Shown one piece after another: positions 22,658 to 33,977 of a stretch of DNA of 64,000 nt (positions are counted from its first letter, which is position 1; each line of letters opens with the position of its first letter). Origin of the DNA: Exobasidium rhododendri. Its lineage: Eukaryota > Basidiomycota > Exobasidiomycetes > Exobasidiales > Exobasidiaceae. Location of the stretch: contig CP110632.1 of NCBI GenBank assembly GCA_026210745.1, forward strand, positions 1,612,001 through 1,676,000. The letters are read 5' to 3'. The notes below the pieces were generated by a model. The model ran no database searches. It was not told the DNA's origin and worked only from the letters and a program-made list of their open reading frames with translations. The translations under genes and the position numbers were made by a program.

Positions 22658-25600
22658 ATGAGCTCGGTCGTAGGGGCTCCTGCAGCTGTCGATGCAGGTC
22701 TACCATCCTACTTGGCGTCTCTCTCGAAAGCGCAATACGATGCAGTGACAGCATCACCCGATGTACCCCTCCAGATCCTCGCCGGTCCTGGAAGCGGCAA
22801 GACGAGAGTACTGGTCGCAAGGGTGACTTGGCTGATCTTGGCCAATAACATTCGACCGAATGACCTGGTGGTGGTCACATTCACCAACAAGGCTGCCAAC
22901 GAGATGAGACAGCGTCTGCAAAAGCTCATAGGACCGGAGAGGACGGCAAACTTGATCCTAGGTGTGTGACGCTGTAATTTCTTGTTTGCTAATCCTCTTC
23001 TGACGCACATACGAATCTTTTTGGGACGACTCTGCACAGGCACTTTCCATGCTACATGCGCTCGCTACCTGAGACGGAACGCAAAAGCAGTCGACCTGCA
23101 GAACAACTTTTCCATCTGCGACGCGGACGAAAGCAAGAAAGTCTTGAAGACGATACTCAAGAATAAGAAGGACGCACTAGAAGCGATGGGTTTGCCATCC
23201 AATCTAAAGGTTGAGCAGGTCATGTCTGAGATATCTCGGGCCAAAGCGAAGGATATGGGCCCGGAACAGTACATGGCATTCATAAAGAAGATTAGTGCGG
23301 CCAGGAGCGATACAAACAGGAGCGGACGAGTGGAGAGCACGATAGTGAGAAGAGCGGCGGCGGAAATCTACTTTGATTATCAAGCGTACCTCAAAAGCAA
23401 CAATGCGGTCGACTTTGACGATCTGCTGGTCTACGGTGTGCGACTGTTTCGAGACAGCCCTGATGTCATCAGCAATGCCAAGCATGTGTACGTGGCAAGA
23501 AGGAGGAGGTACGCAGTCATTTCTCTCTCTTTTCATCGAGACTGACGCTGTTCGTTTCCCCCTCTCCCCTTCCGTTCAGTCTCGTCGATGAGTTTCAGGA
23601 CACGAATGCCATTCAGTATCAGCTCATGTCTGAGCTGGCAGGACCGAATGGCTCGAGACATTCTGTGTCCGTCGTAGGTGATCCGGATCAATCCATATAC
23701 GGTTGGAGGTCTGCCGAGGTGGGCAATCTAGCCTTGATGAAGCATGACTTCGGAGGTAAGCGAACAAAAGACGGCGTAGATTCAGAAGGGGTGAAGCAAG
23801 TCTTCTTAGAGGAAAGCTATCGAAGCACTGGTCACATTCTTAAAGCCGCCAAGTCTATCATTGAGGGAGGTGAGTGATGGCCATTCTGTTGAGCGTGATT
23901 GATCTGGATCTGATGCTGGAGAGAACATGACACATTCAACAGACTCGAATAGGATCGACCGTGGTCTGTATACAAGCCATCCGATCGGATCCAAGGTGGT
24001 GCTGAAGAGGCATGCTTCTTCTCAGCATGAAGCGAGCTTCGTTGCGCTTGAGATCAAGCGCTTGGTTGCTCATTCGGGTGGCTTGCTTAATTACGATGAC
24101 GTGCGTCTCTTCTGGCCTCAATGAAATGAAGCTGTCTCATAAAGGTACTTACCTCATCTCCTTCCTTCCAGTTTGCCATCTTGCTGCGTTACAATGCCTT
24201 GTCGCGGGAGGTGGAGCGACAGCTGCAGACTGAAAATATTCCCTCTCGAATGATGGTGAGGGTTGGTCGTAATGGGTCGGAGCGGCCTCTAGTTTCTGAC
24301 TTAGTCCCCTCGCCCATCACAGGGAGGAGCTCGCTTCTTCGAGCGCAAGGAAGTCAAGGACATTCTCGCTTACTTGACGCTGGCCGATAATCCCCTCTTC
24401 ACACCTGCGCTGGAAAGAGTGATCAATGTTCCCAAGCGTGGTATCGGTGACAAGGCCTTTTCGGATCTCAAGGAGATGGCAGAGGAACAGGGTGTGCGGA
24501 CGATGGAGATTGTAGAACAGGTTGCCGATGCAGACAAGCCAATCTTGGGCGTAAAGCCAGGGGTTCAAAAGAGCTTGAAAGCTTTTCTCGATGTCGTCAA
24601 GGAGATCAGGCTGATGGCTTTGGCGGTGGGTCGTCGTGAAAAAAGTCCCTACTAGACGAAGAGATCATCCTTGCAGCGCACTCATCTCTCTCTCTCTTCC
24701 TCCTTACTACAGCATGTGCCCGTAGCTACCATCATTGAGACGCTCATCAAGAGTATCCACTATGAGAGTTTCTTGAAGAAGGAGGACGACTTTGCGCAAC
24801 GATGGGAGAACGTGAAGGAGCTAATCAACTTCAGTACCATCGTAGCCCAAGTCGGTACTGCTGTGCCCTTTGAGTCCAGTAGAGGCCAGAGTAGCGACGA
24901 CGATGACGAGCTAGATGACGACCAGATGAATTACGAGGCAGAAGGCGGCAGCGTATCGTGGGGAAGTCTTTCAACGACCGTTGCCAGCAATGAGGATTTA
25001 GCAAGCAGCTTCAGCGGTGACGTACATAAAAGTGGGATCGGCTCGACCGTCAAGAGCGAGACGGGAGGCAGCAGTAAAAGGAACAAACGGCAAAGAAAGA
25101 CTCTCGAGATAATTGACTTGATCTCATCTGAAGAGGAGGAAGACGTCAAGCCGGTCGTCAAGAAAGCCAGGGAGGGCAAGAAGGAGCAGGCAAAGAGAAA
25201 AGCAGCCTCAGCAAAGAAGGAAGTAGAACCAGAACCAGAAGAAGCAGCAGCAGCAGCAGAAGAGGAGCCGGAAGTCGTTGCAACCTCAAACATAGTGATC
25301 GAGGAAGGCACCGAAGTCAAGTCGCCGCTTCGGATATTCCTGGAAGCAAGTACGCTCTCGACCGACATGGAGCAGGACGATCAAGACGGCAAGAGTCCAA
25401 AGGTGACGATTGCTACGACGCATGCAGCGAAGGGGTGAGTCAGTCGTTGAGAAAGACAGTGGCAACGGTGATGGCTGACGCTCCTTCTCTCTCTCTCACC
25501 ACAGACTGGAATTCCCGGTCGTCTTTATTCTCTCCGTTGAGAATGGCACGTTTCCGTTCTTTCGATGTACTTCTGAAGCTGAGATTAACGAAGAGTGTCG

Positions 25601-26650
25601 ACTGCTGTATGTGGCCGTCACTCGAGCTCAGACGCATCTGTACATCAACTACTGCTCCACGCGGATGAGCTATGGAGAAACGCGAGATCAAGAATTGAGT
25701 CCTTTCGTAGCTCGTGTCGCTGACGCCAAGTTGTTCAGGGGCGGCCAATGGAAGGAGGCCTCTTCTGACAAGTACACGGTCGACTCGGGCGGATTCATGG
25801 GGCCCGGCGCAGCGATCTCGTCGTCTTCCTTGGCTGCTCTTGCGTCAAGAAAGGTGGAGAAGATCGACTTTGCCAGATCGCGACCGCAGATCAGCATGCA
25901 GGATCGTCTAGACATTGCGAGTGTGCTCGATCGAAAGCCGGTCGACGAGAGCGTCGCAGCAGAATTAATCGCAAAGTTGTGAGTGGCTGTCATCACCTTC
26001 TACAGAAGGGACGTTTGACCGTATTACTTTCGCGTCAATGCTCACCGCTGCTTCTTTACACCTTCTAATTCCTCAGCGACAACAGCAATGCAGGGGCACG
26101 ATCAGAGGCTTCAGATGCATCAATCTCCGCCAGAGACGAGGTGCGAGGTAACACCTTCAACCTCAACAACAATAGACTTGGGGGAGGCCAGCCTTCTAGC
26201 GGCTTCACCAGCGCTCGCAATCTTGTCACCACAGCATTCACACCGGTCGGAAGCTCTATTTTGTCTTCCAACGGGGTGAGCAAGAAGTACGACAAGGACG
26301 GCTGGGCGACTGGCACGGCAACTCGAGCTGCACCACAGCACAGTATTGGCTCATCGCGACCTTCTACTTCGTCTTTCATGGACGAGTATCGCCTTTCGAA
26401 GAATCACCTGGCGCACGAAGGAATGACGATGAACGGTCTTCTGGGCCTGAAAAAGGCAAAGACGGACGTCAACTCCTTTCAGAGTAAGAATGAAGAGTCG
26501 CTGAAGGGATTCATGAGTATGCTGCCCGCCGATGTGAAGCCAGCAGCATCGAATCAGGCCAGCAAAGTCCATGTAGCAGGCAGCAGCAGCGTCAATCCTA
26601 CTCCACCTCACGGCCACAAGAAGCGTCTGGGCATGGGACGACCGCGATAA
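22658..26650 (+). CDS. SRS2: Srs2/UvrD-type 3'-5' DNA helicase
   Basis: SF1A helicase of the Srs2/UvrD/PcrA group, which in fungi dismantles Rad51 filaments and limits recombination. Nine exons: 22658-22961, 23040-23487, 23580-23869, 23943-24100, 24172-24255, 24323-24625, 24713-25434, 25505-25978 and 26077-26650; about 1118 aa. Motifs in order: Q-type LSKAQYDAV, Walker A AGPGSGKTRVLVAR, VVTFTNKAANEMR (Ia), GTFHATCARYLRR, Walker B LVDEFQDTNAIQY, VGDPDQSIYGWRSA (III), GGARFFERKEVKDILAYL (IV), THAAKGLEFPVVF (V) and LLYVAVTRAQTHLYI (VI). An acidic, Lys-rich insert of about 160 residues (24880-25350) splits the 2B/2A region before motif V. The C-terminal tail is Ser/Asn-rich. An upstream in-frame start (22355 or 22568) is possible but the leader looks non-coding. 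Confidence 0.9.
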
Positions 26651-26852
26651 GAAGTATACAAACAGCACACAACACTCTGCTTGCCAGATAAAGAGCTCAC
26701 TTACAAACAACAAATCCACATCAATCACAAATGTATTCATTCAGCACACCTTCTCAACCATTGTGTATTTATACATCCATCTCCGCTGTGTTAATCAGAC
26801 TCTTGATGTTAATATACATAAAATTACAAAGAAAAGAAACAGTGTGATGTTG

Positions 26853-27873
26853 CTACAGGTCGATGGTCTTTCGTGCTTTGTACTTCTTCGTCGCTCTTGT
26901 CTGCATGTTGTTGCAGAATTGATTACCATAGAGAGGGACTTGCACTTCGGTTGATCCTCCAGCGGTTTCGAACGCAGCTCGAGGTGGGAAGGCACCGGCA
27001 GGTAAGGGGATCTGCAGGCAAAAGACACTGTCTTGCTTCGGGATCACTGCAAATACGAGGAATTGTTGCGTCAGGAGATTGCGAGTCATATTCGCCAGTA
27101 CACTATCTCGCTACCCACCCTTGACCAGCTTGCGACTCGCTTTGGCCTTGGGATGCAGCGACTTGGTGACAATGACAAAGGTATGCTCGGTCTCCCTTGC
27201 GACCAGACCTTCGATGCCCACCAGGGAGGGATTCAATGCTTTGGTGACTGCGCAATGTTTCCAGAAGAAATGAGTATGGAGCAGAAGACCCTGCAGTAAT
27301 CTATGACTCACCTCGCAACGGGGCGCCACAGAGATCAGCTTTCATGAGGCTTGTCTGGAACGCAGTGATGGTGTTGGAGGCGATCGCCAGCTTCCCTTCC
27401 CCTTCAACCCCGCCAGTTATCTGATGTATCTGATTGGATCTGACAGCGCCATTCTCATCAACAAAATCTAACAGTCGAAGTATATAGTCTAGCCAGAGTT
27501 GATGGACCGGTAGCAGACTCTCGTACGTCACATTATCATCTATCTTCTCCATTCCCAGCCTCTGTCTTTCCCTCCTACTCAATTGAACTTTTTCGTCCTT
27601 CTTGAACTCTTTCATCTTATGGCCTCTTTTTGTCTTCTTCTCCTTCTTGAGCAATCGTTCGTTTCGCTTCTCGATCTGATGATGAGCCAGCGAATTTGTC
27701 TTGGGACCTTGTCTTGGTCGATCTATGTTGCCTAGTTGAACTCGCTTTCCTTGCACACGAGAGCTGAAGTAGCTCGCTGCCATCTCCGCATGGTTGCTGT
27801 CCACATCGGCACCATCTCGCAGAATCGATTCGAGGAGCTCTTCACCGAATGGCTTGCTTATCATGGCGTCCAT
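26853..27873 (-). CDS. POP4: RNase P / RNase MRP protein subunit Pop4 (Rpp29)
   Basis: Protein subunit of the ribonucleoproteins that cleave pre-tRNA 5' leaders (RNase P) and pre-rRNA (MRP). Exons 27873-27312, 27247-27119 and 27046-26853; introns of 65 and 72 nt; about 294 aa. The basic N-terminal region (KKEKKTKRGHKMKEFKK) precedes the Sm-like UPF0086/Rpp29 fold: TAFQTSLMKADLCGAPLR, then across the splice NPSLVGIEGLVARETEHTF and VIVTKS, then VIPKQDSVFCLQIPLP. These are the classic Pop4 blocks. The C-terminus is basic (RATKKYKARKTIDL). The stop is 202 bp from the convergent helicase stop. It is divergent from CEF1 with 280 bp between starts. Confidence 0.94.
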
Positions 27874-28153
27874 CTCGTTCCGTCTTTATGTATTCTGTGA
27901 GATCGCCAGCATCACCTCATATTGTCGAGACTGTGCTCCCGATACTTGAAATAGTCATCAGTATCAAGGGCGAACATCAAAGAGTCAAAAGTTGAGTGAG
28001 GTGGGCTAGCTCGCGTCACGTGTCGTCTCTTCTTGTCAAGTTCAAGTCCAACCTCCTCCTTCGACGTGATGATTCAAGGTTGCCTGCTACAACCCTTGCA
28101 CTACTACCACTAAGACCAGATCAACGCTGCGAGCAACGTCTTGAGCAACAGCG

Positions 28154-30907
28154 ATGGTCCGCATCATCATCAAAGGAGGGGTCTGGAAGAACGTGAGTGC
28201 AGTCTGTGACGAGGAAGCGGACTGATTCACTCGACTAACGCTGGCAGATGCTGTACCCCTGATGCAGACCGAAGATGAGATCCTAAAGGCTGCTATCAGC
28301 AAGTACGGAAAAAATGTGAGCTTCATTTAGGACTATCGTTGACATATCAGAGCTGATGGTTTGATCTCCTCCTCCTCACAGCAATGGGCTCGTATATCGT
28401 CACTGCTTGTGCGCAAGACTCCAAAGCAGTGTAAAGCGCGATGGTACGAGTGGCTGGATCCGTCCATCAAGAAGACAGAGTGGTCGAAGGAGGAAGATGA
28501 AAAGCTGCTGCATCTTGCAAAGTTAATGCCAACGCAATGGAGAACTATTGCGCCTATCGTGGGAAGAACAGCAACGCAGTGCCTGGAGAGATATCAAAAG
28601 CTACTGGATGAAGCAGAATCAAGGGAGGGGGAGGCGAGTGGATCGGGAGGATTGGGTCTTACAGGACCAGATGGACCGGAGAGTGCACCCACTGCTGAAG
28701 ATGTCAGGAAGTTGCGACCTGGTGAGATTGATCCTGATCCAGAAACGAAACCTGCTCGACCTGATCCGGTAGACATGGACGAGGATGAGAAGGAGATGCT
28801 GAGTGAAGCACGAGCTCGACTAGCCAATACGCAGGGCAAGAAAGCAAAGAGGAAAGCCAGAGAGCGTGCCCTAGAGGAGGCCAGAAGACTAGCCATGCTG
28901 CAAAAGAGAAGGGAACTAAAGGCAGCAGGAATCAACACCCGATTGAAAGCACCCAAGAATGGGATGGACTACATGACTGACATTCCGTTTGAAAAGCAAC
29001 CGGTGGCTGGCTTTTATGACACGTCGGACGAGAACTCGAAAGCAGTCAAGGCACCCATAGGCAGGACGATCAGGCAGATGGACGACCCCAATCGAGCTCG
29101 ACATGAGGAAGACAATCGCAAGCAAAAGCAAAGAGAAGCTGACAAGAAGAAGCAGGAGGAACAAGGAAAGAGCACGTTCAGCAAAGAAAAGGAGGAGCAA
29201 CTTCGAAAGATCAGAGAAGCCGAGCAGATCAACAAGCGAAGGAGACTGAATCTCCCAGAAGCACAAGTAGGACAGCGAGAACTGGATGAGATTGTCAAGA
29301 TGGGCTTGGCTGGTCAGACGGCGCGCAGTCTGGTGGCGGAGGGTCAAGAAAGTACGGAAGGTCTACTAGGCGAGTACTCTGCTCTGGATAGGGTCAAGGA
29401 TGCCAGGACTCCTCGCACAGCACCGGGAGAGGATACGGTGATGCGTGAAGCTCGTAATTTGCGTAATATGGCCAATCTTCAGACGCCGCTACTAGGAGAT
29501 GCCAACGTAGATATGCACGAAGGAACGGGCCATCGAGGCGCCTTGCCCAATTCCATGGTTGCGCAGACGCCCAACCCACTTCTGACACCTGCCCATCATT
29601 CAAGGCTGGATGTGGGGTCTACTCCTAGAAGTGTGCGAGAGCAGTCAAGTGCTCCCTCGGCCACTCCACGCAGTGATGTTGGTGCGACTCCTCTGCGCAC
29701 GCCCTTTCGAGACAACCTTGGACTGAATGCAGAGGATAGTTCTTCCATCGCTGACACGCCTCGCGACATGCGAAGAGCACAGCAGTCGGCCAAGATGCAG
29801 CTGCAAATGGGACTTCGAGGCTTGCCAGCGCCCAAGAATGACTTTGAGTTGGTGCTGGATGAAGGGGACGAGAGGAGCGTCGATGAAATTGGCAGCGGCA
29901 GTTCTGTCAGGCTTATCGAAGAGGACGCCGAGGAAAGGGACGAGAGACTTGCCAGAGTACAAGAAGAAGAGAAAAAGAAGGAGCTGGCTAGACGGAGTCA
30001 AGTAGTGAAGAGGAACCTACCGCGACCTGCGAATGTGGACGTTGAAGCCATGCTTGAGAATCTTTCGACAGCCCTCGGTAGTACTGACGAGGACAGCAAA
30101 GCACGTCGACTGATCGAGGAGGAGATGGTGCACCTACTTAAGCACGACTCTGTTCTCTATCCAATCGCCGGTAGCAAGCAAGTTGGAGGACAGCGACAAT
30201 CTGGACTACCTGCCATTCCCGATGAGCATCTAGAGCGAGCCAGGAAGGAGATTCATCAAGAGATGGCGCTTACTTGGGGGTACCCTGGTGCCAGCGAGGA
30301 GGTGCTGAAGCGACTCGTCCTGGCCTCCCTTGATGAAGAGACGGAGGAGGGAAAGGAGAGAGTGTTGGAGCTGGAGACGATCTTGAAGGAGCAGCTTGAG
30401 AAGTCGGAGTGGAGTGCGACTAAGAATCGGTGGGCAAGCACTGATGAGATGAGCAAAGAAGAGATCAGACAGGGTCAAGCTATCCGGCTGGAGGCCATGA
30501 AAGGAGAAATGACACGGCAAGCGATGCAATCCACCAAAGAAGAGAAGAAGCTGGCCAAGATACTGGGAGGCTATCAGGCCAGAAGCAACACCCTCAGTGC
30601 GGACATTCGGGCCGCGTATATCAAGTTCCAGGAAGAGTCGATCCAGCAACTGGCATTTGAGCGTCTAAGCCAGATGGAGGGCTTGGCCATTGTAGAGAGA
30701 CAAAGAGCGTTGGAGAAAGAGGTGCAGGTGCTGGAAAGGCGGGAGAAGATCTCGCAAAACGAGTACAAGGAAAAGGATGAGAGGAAGAGATCACTGCAGG
30801 AGGACATTGAAGTCATGGAAGATGAACTGGCAATGCGGGAAGCAGAGAAACTCAACGAGGCGGCGCTCAATGCGATGGAAGGGGAGGAGGTTGCAGCTGC
30901 TGCTTAA
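28154..30907 (+). CDS. CEF1: Pre-mRNA splicing factor Cef1/Cdc5 (Myb-domain, NineTeen complex)
   Basis: Core protein of the Prp19 (NineTeen) complex in the spliceosome. Two tiny 5' exons, 28154-28192 (13 codons) and 28268-28315 (16 codons), precede the long exon 28382-30907; about 870 aa. The joined N-terminus [37 protein letters not shown] is the invariant start of Cdc5. Two Myb repeats follow (KQCKARWYEWLDP; WSKEEDEKLLHLAKLMPTQW; TATQCLERYQKLLD). The middle has family blocks GMDYMTDIPFEKQPVAGFYD and GQRELDEIVKMG, then the TPxx-rich region (TPLL, TPNPLLTP) and a C-terminal coiled coil. CACGTG is at 28017-28022 in the shared POP4/CEF1 promoter. The acceptor at 28267 was chosen because the earlier one (28247) gives an immediate stop. 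Confidence 0.96.
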
Positions 30908-31131
30908 GATGTAATTGTAGTTCTTATCACTCTGAGAATGGAAAGATGTTTAAAGGAGTATTGATCACCGACAAAGAGGGGAAAAGAGAGTGTCTGAGCT
31001 GCACAGGTTGTACTCAAGAGGGGAGAAAGAGATACGGGGAAGCGAGAGGAGATGCACAGAATGCAGAGGCGGTAATTTGGTAAAAGTAGGACGAGGTAAG
31101 GAAGAGACGAGACGGTTGGTGAAGTAGCCAC

Positions 31132-32257
31132 CTAGAAAAGACCAGAGGCGATCAAGACACCGGCCAAGGCGGCAAAGGTACCGACGAAGACGGAGGCAGA
31201 GGAAGAGTCCAGGGCGGTGGTCCCCGATGTGGAAGAGGTGGTCGTCTTCTTGGAGGTGCTGTTCGTGCCAGTGCCCGTTGCTGAGATTGTCTGAGCCGTG
31301 GATGGAGTGGTAGTAGTGTTTGTGGTGGTGCTCTTGCTCGTCGAAGGACTGGTGGCGGTGTCAGCGGTGGTCGTAGAAGAGGTAGAAGGCGTTGAAGTTC
31401 CGTTCTTGCTCGTTCCGGCGGAGACGCTGCCGGAAGTAGATCCAGCGGCAGTAGCAGTAGTAGCAGCAGCGGTGCTATCGCTGGAATCAGAGGCGTCGCC
31501 GCCTATCAAGGTGCAGCTGGAGGGGATCGAGAAAAGAGGACAGTCAGTGAAGAGGTCTACAAGACGGACTACTCGGGAACTTGCGCATATGTACTTACTC
31601 GCTTGCACCAGGCTTAACAGTCACTTGACCGCTGAAGTTGTTGACTCCTTTTCTGCAGAGAAGGAGGAAACCATAGGAGGAGGGCAAAGAGTGAGCAATG
31701 GTAGGACACGTCATTCCAAGCCTCTTCTACGCCAACGCACGAATCGTTGATCTGCAGGACGACAAGCACAGGAGACGGGAGATGAGTCAGAATCACGGCC
31801 TCAAGATCCTTTCTACTTCTTTAATGTCACTCACGATGAAGGTGAGAGTGGTTCCTTCAGTGATGTTGACCTTGCTATTAGCACAGAAGAATACATACGG
31901 TCAGCTCACTTCTGATGTGTAGTGGCAGAAGGGACTCACGGCCAAGTCAACGATCCAGACGCCTCGTCTTGAGGCTGGAAGGTGAGCAAGGGATTACTGC
32001 TCGTGCTCGTACCTTCAACGGCCTGCGAGAAAGAAGGAAAAGAGGTGATGATCAGCATCTTTGTCCCAATCACCCAGGGAGTGGAGTCACTAGCTATTCA
32101 CGGAGATGTAGACGGGAGGTAGGGCGTCCGTCCAGGTGAGTGCTGCCGGTTGGCATTGGACCAACGTGGTCGGACTGTTAATGACCGGGCTCGCCTCGAC
32201 TGAGACGATCAGGCTGACGGCCAAGAGCAAGAAAGCGGTGGAGAAAGGTGTAATCAT
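31132..32257 (-). CDS. GPI-anchored Ser/Thr-rich cell-wall-type protein (Kre9/Knh1-like Ig domain)
   Basis: Secreted fungal protein with one Ig-like Kre9/Knh1-type domain, a Ser/Thr-rich stalk and a GPI signal. Six exons: 32257-32102, 32022-31940, 31874-31835, 31751-31741 (11 nt), 31652-31599 and 31516-31132; about 242 aa. The signal peptide is STAFLLLAVSLIVSVEASP. The domain starts INSPTTLVQCQPAALTWTDA, continues TLTFI-INDSKGVNNFSGQV-TVKPGAS and closes with DCTLIGG, as usual for the family. The stalk (about residues 130-215) is almost only Ser, Thr, Ala and Gly, expected to be O-mannosylated. The tail SVFVGTFAALAGVLIASGLF is a GPI-attachment hydrophobic segment. The donor of intron 1 is GTGAAT, weaker than its neighbours, and exon 4 is a microexon. 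The biological role is not fixed; wall biogenesis or surface function is inferred from the family. Confidence 0.85.
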
Positions 32258-32868
32258 CTTTTTTTGTGTTCGGTTGATGGGATTGTACCAGTGGTCGGTG
32301 AAGCGGTGGTGTCGATGGTGGTGGAGAAGGATGAGAAGAAGGTAGAGAAACAAAGAGTAATGACAGGGCAAGGAGAATCAAGTGCTCCGGGTGTGATGGC
32401 AGGCGGAGGCTTAGAGATCTGACTTTCAAAGGCGGAGAGGGGGTCGAGAGTCGTATATTTGCAAAAAGGCAGGAGGTAGGGAAGAGGGGAAAAAGACTGG
32501 ACGGATCCTGTCCGCTCTCTCTCTCTCATCAGTGCACTGCAGCTGCTGTAGTGTGCCACGCAAGCCTTTTTGTCTGGTCTTATTGCTATCCATACTCCGC
32601 CAGCCGTATAGAGCAGGAAGCCTTTGTTGACCCCTGTTCATCCTCAAATTGCGCCGCCAACATTCTAGCGGCGCCGCAATACCTTGCGTCATTTACCTTG
32701 TGCGGTCAAAGCACCTCAGCTGCTCCTCTACCCAACATCAATGGCGTGTCAAGTGAAAAGACAGGCGTGGCATGATCGGGGATGATACATCTTGTCAACA
32801 CGCTCTATGTGGTAGTGATTACATCTGATATCACTTCATTGTGTGCGGGGAGATAGTACATCGAAGCG
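32258..32868. other. Intergenic between GPI protein promoter and fusion gene 3' flank
   Basis: This 611-bp region is the upstream region of the minus-strand GPI gene and the 3' flank of the minus-strand phosphopentomutase-metaxin gene. It holds a short CT run at about 32513-32527. Small open frames here (for example plus 32551-32775) have no signature or splice support. No RNA gene is visible. Confidence 0.5.
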
Positions 32869-33977
32869 TTAACCTCCCCGTGGTCGAACGTGGGTCTGCC
32901 ACACCTGCTTTGTCCAGTCGCGAAGATTGGGGCACGCTTCGATGCAATCACGGAGATCAGGGCAAGCATCACTAGGGAGTGACAGGGCGGTGTGGAGTAG
33001 TGCGAACAGTAGCGCATCAAGGTGACTTGGTATGCTGTAACGAGGAAGTGTGGAGAAGTCAGATGGCTAATTCGCTACGATCACGACTGTTCGGGATGTC
33101 ACTCACCTTGCGCCGGTCAGCCATCGATTGCTACTCTCTTCCAGCAAAATCGACAACGCCTGGATGGAATCGACGGCATCGCGAAGGATCTTGGCTTGGT
33201 TCAAATCAGCGACATCGATGCTGGCGTCTTGTTCTTCCTCTTTCTCGTCTCCACCCGTTCCTACGCCCGTCAGAGCACCATTCCCTCCCAGTAGTCCGTA
33301 GAAGGAGGTAGACCAGCCAGGCAGGCGACTGATCGGACTAGCCTCGGTCAACGTCGAAACGAATCCGGCCAGCTTGCGTCGATCCTGATATTCAAGGCTG
33401 TCTTGTAGCAGTCGAGACAAAAGTGGCGTGGAAGGGGTAGTCGTAGAGATGTTGGGAAGATTGAGTATCGCCAGAAGCTGGAGTAGTAAGAAGTAACAAA
33501 GGAATAACGTTAGTCGAAGGCCACCTCTCCTCTCCCCACCAAAGATTCACTCACCACTCCCGCAATGAAAGGGCCCTTCAGGAGACTCTCCACTCCCTTC
33601 TCTTCACTTATACTTCCACTACCCACCCTCGCATCTACTGGAGCTACTCTCTTGATCCAAAGGGGTAATTCTTTCGTTGTTACGATGGTCGTATTGATAT
33701 TTTGTAGGCAGGGAAGCTGACCCAGGCCGCTATTTGCATCACCGTATCCATCCACATGTACGCAATCGAAATCGACACCTCGAAATGTTAGTAGCAGCTG
33801 CCAATACAGACACCTTGGATCTCGACTCGCCCAGTTGTACTTGGAATTTGGGTGAGGTGGGGCGACGTAGAGGACCGGCTTCTTGCTTCTTCCTTGTGGT
33901 GTTGGGGAAAAGACAATCGGGGCGGAGTACGTGCGAAGAGGAAAGGAGGTGAAGAGTTGTCGAATGAATGATGACAT
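32869..33977 (-). other. Metaxin/Sam35-like (Tom37-type) C-terminal module of the fusion gene
   Basis: This part begins at an in-frame ATG (33977-33975, [17 protein letters not shown]) and would make about 318 aa on its own (exon parts 33977-33555, 33477-33107, 33034-32869). It has a thioredoxin/GST-N-like segment ([44 protein letters not shown]) and a helical GST-C-like segment ([20 protein letters not shown]). These match outer-membrane sorting (SAM) subunits Sam35/Sam37/metaxin, which insert beta-barrel proteins into mitochondria. Assignment to Sam35 rather than Sam37 is tentative. As part of a cytosolic mutase it would be a surprising partner. Confidence 0.65.

Noticed and set aside
23488-23508. 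Alternative donor (GTACGC) for helicase exon 2
   Set aside because: Using it inserts VARRRS between KHV and LVDEFQD and breaks the Walker B context; the earlier GTACGT donor gives the normal family sequence.
31298-31750. Val-rich 150-codon plus-strand frame over the GPI protein gene
   Set aside because: It is the antisense shadow of the Ser/Thr-rich stalk; the minus strand has the signal peptide, domain and GPI tail.
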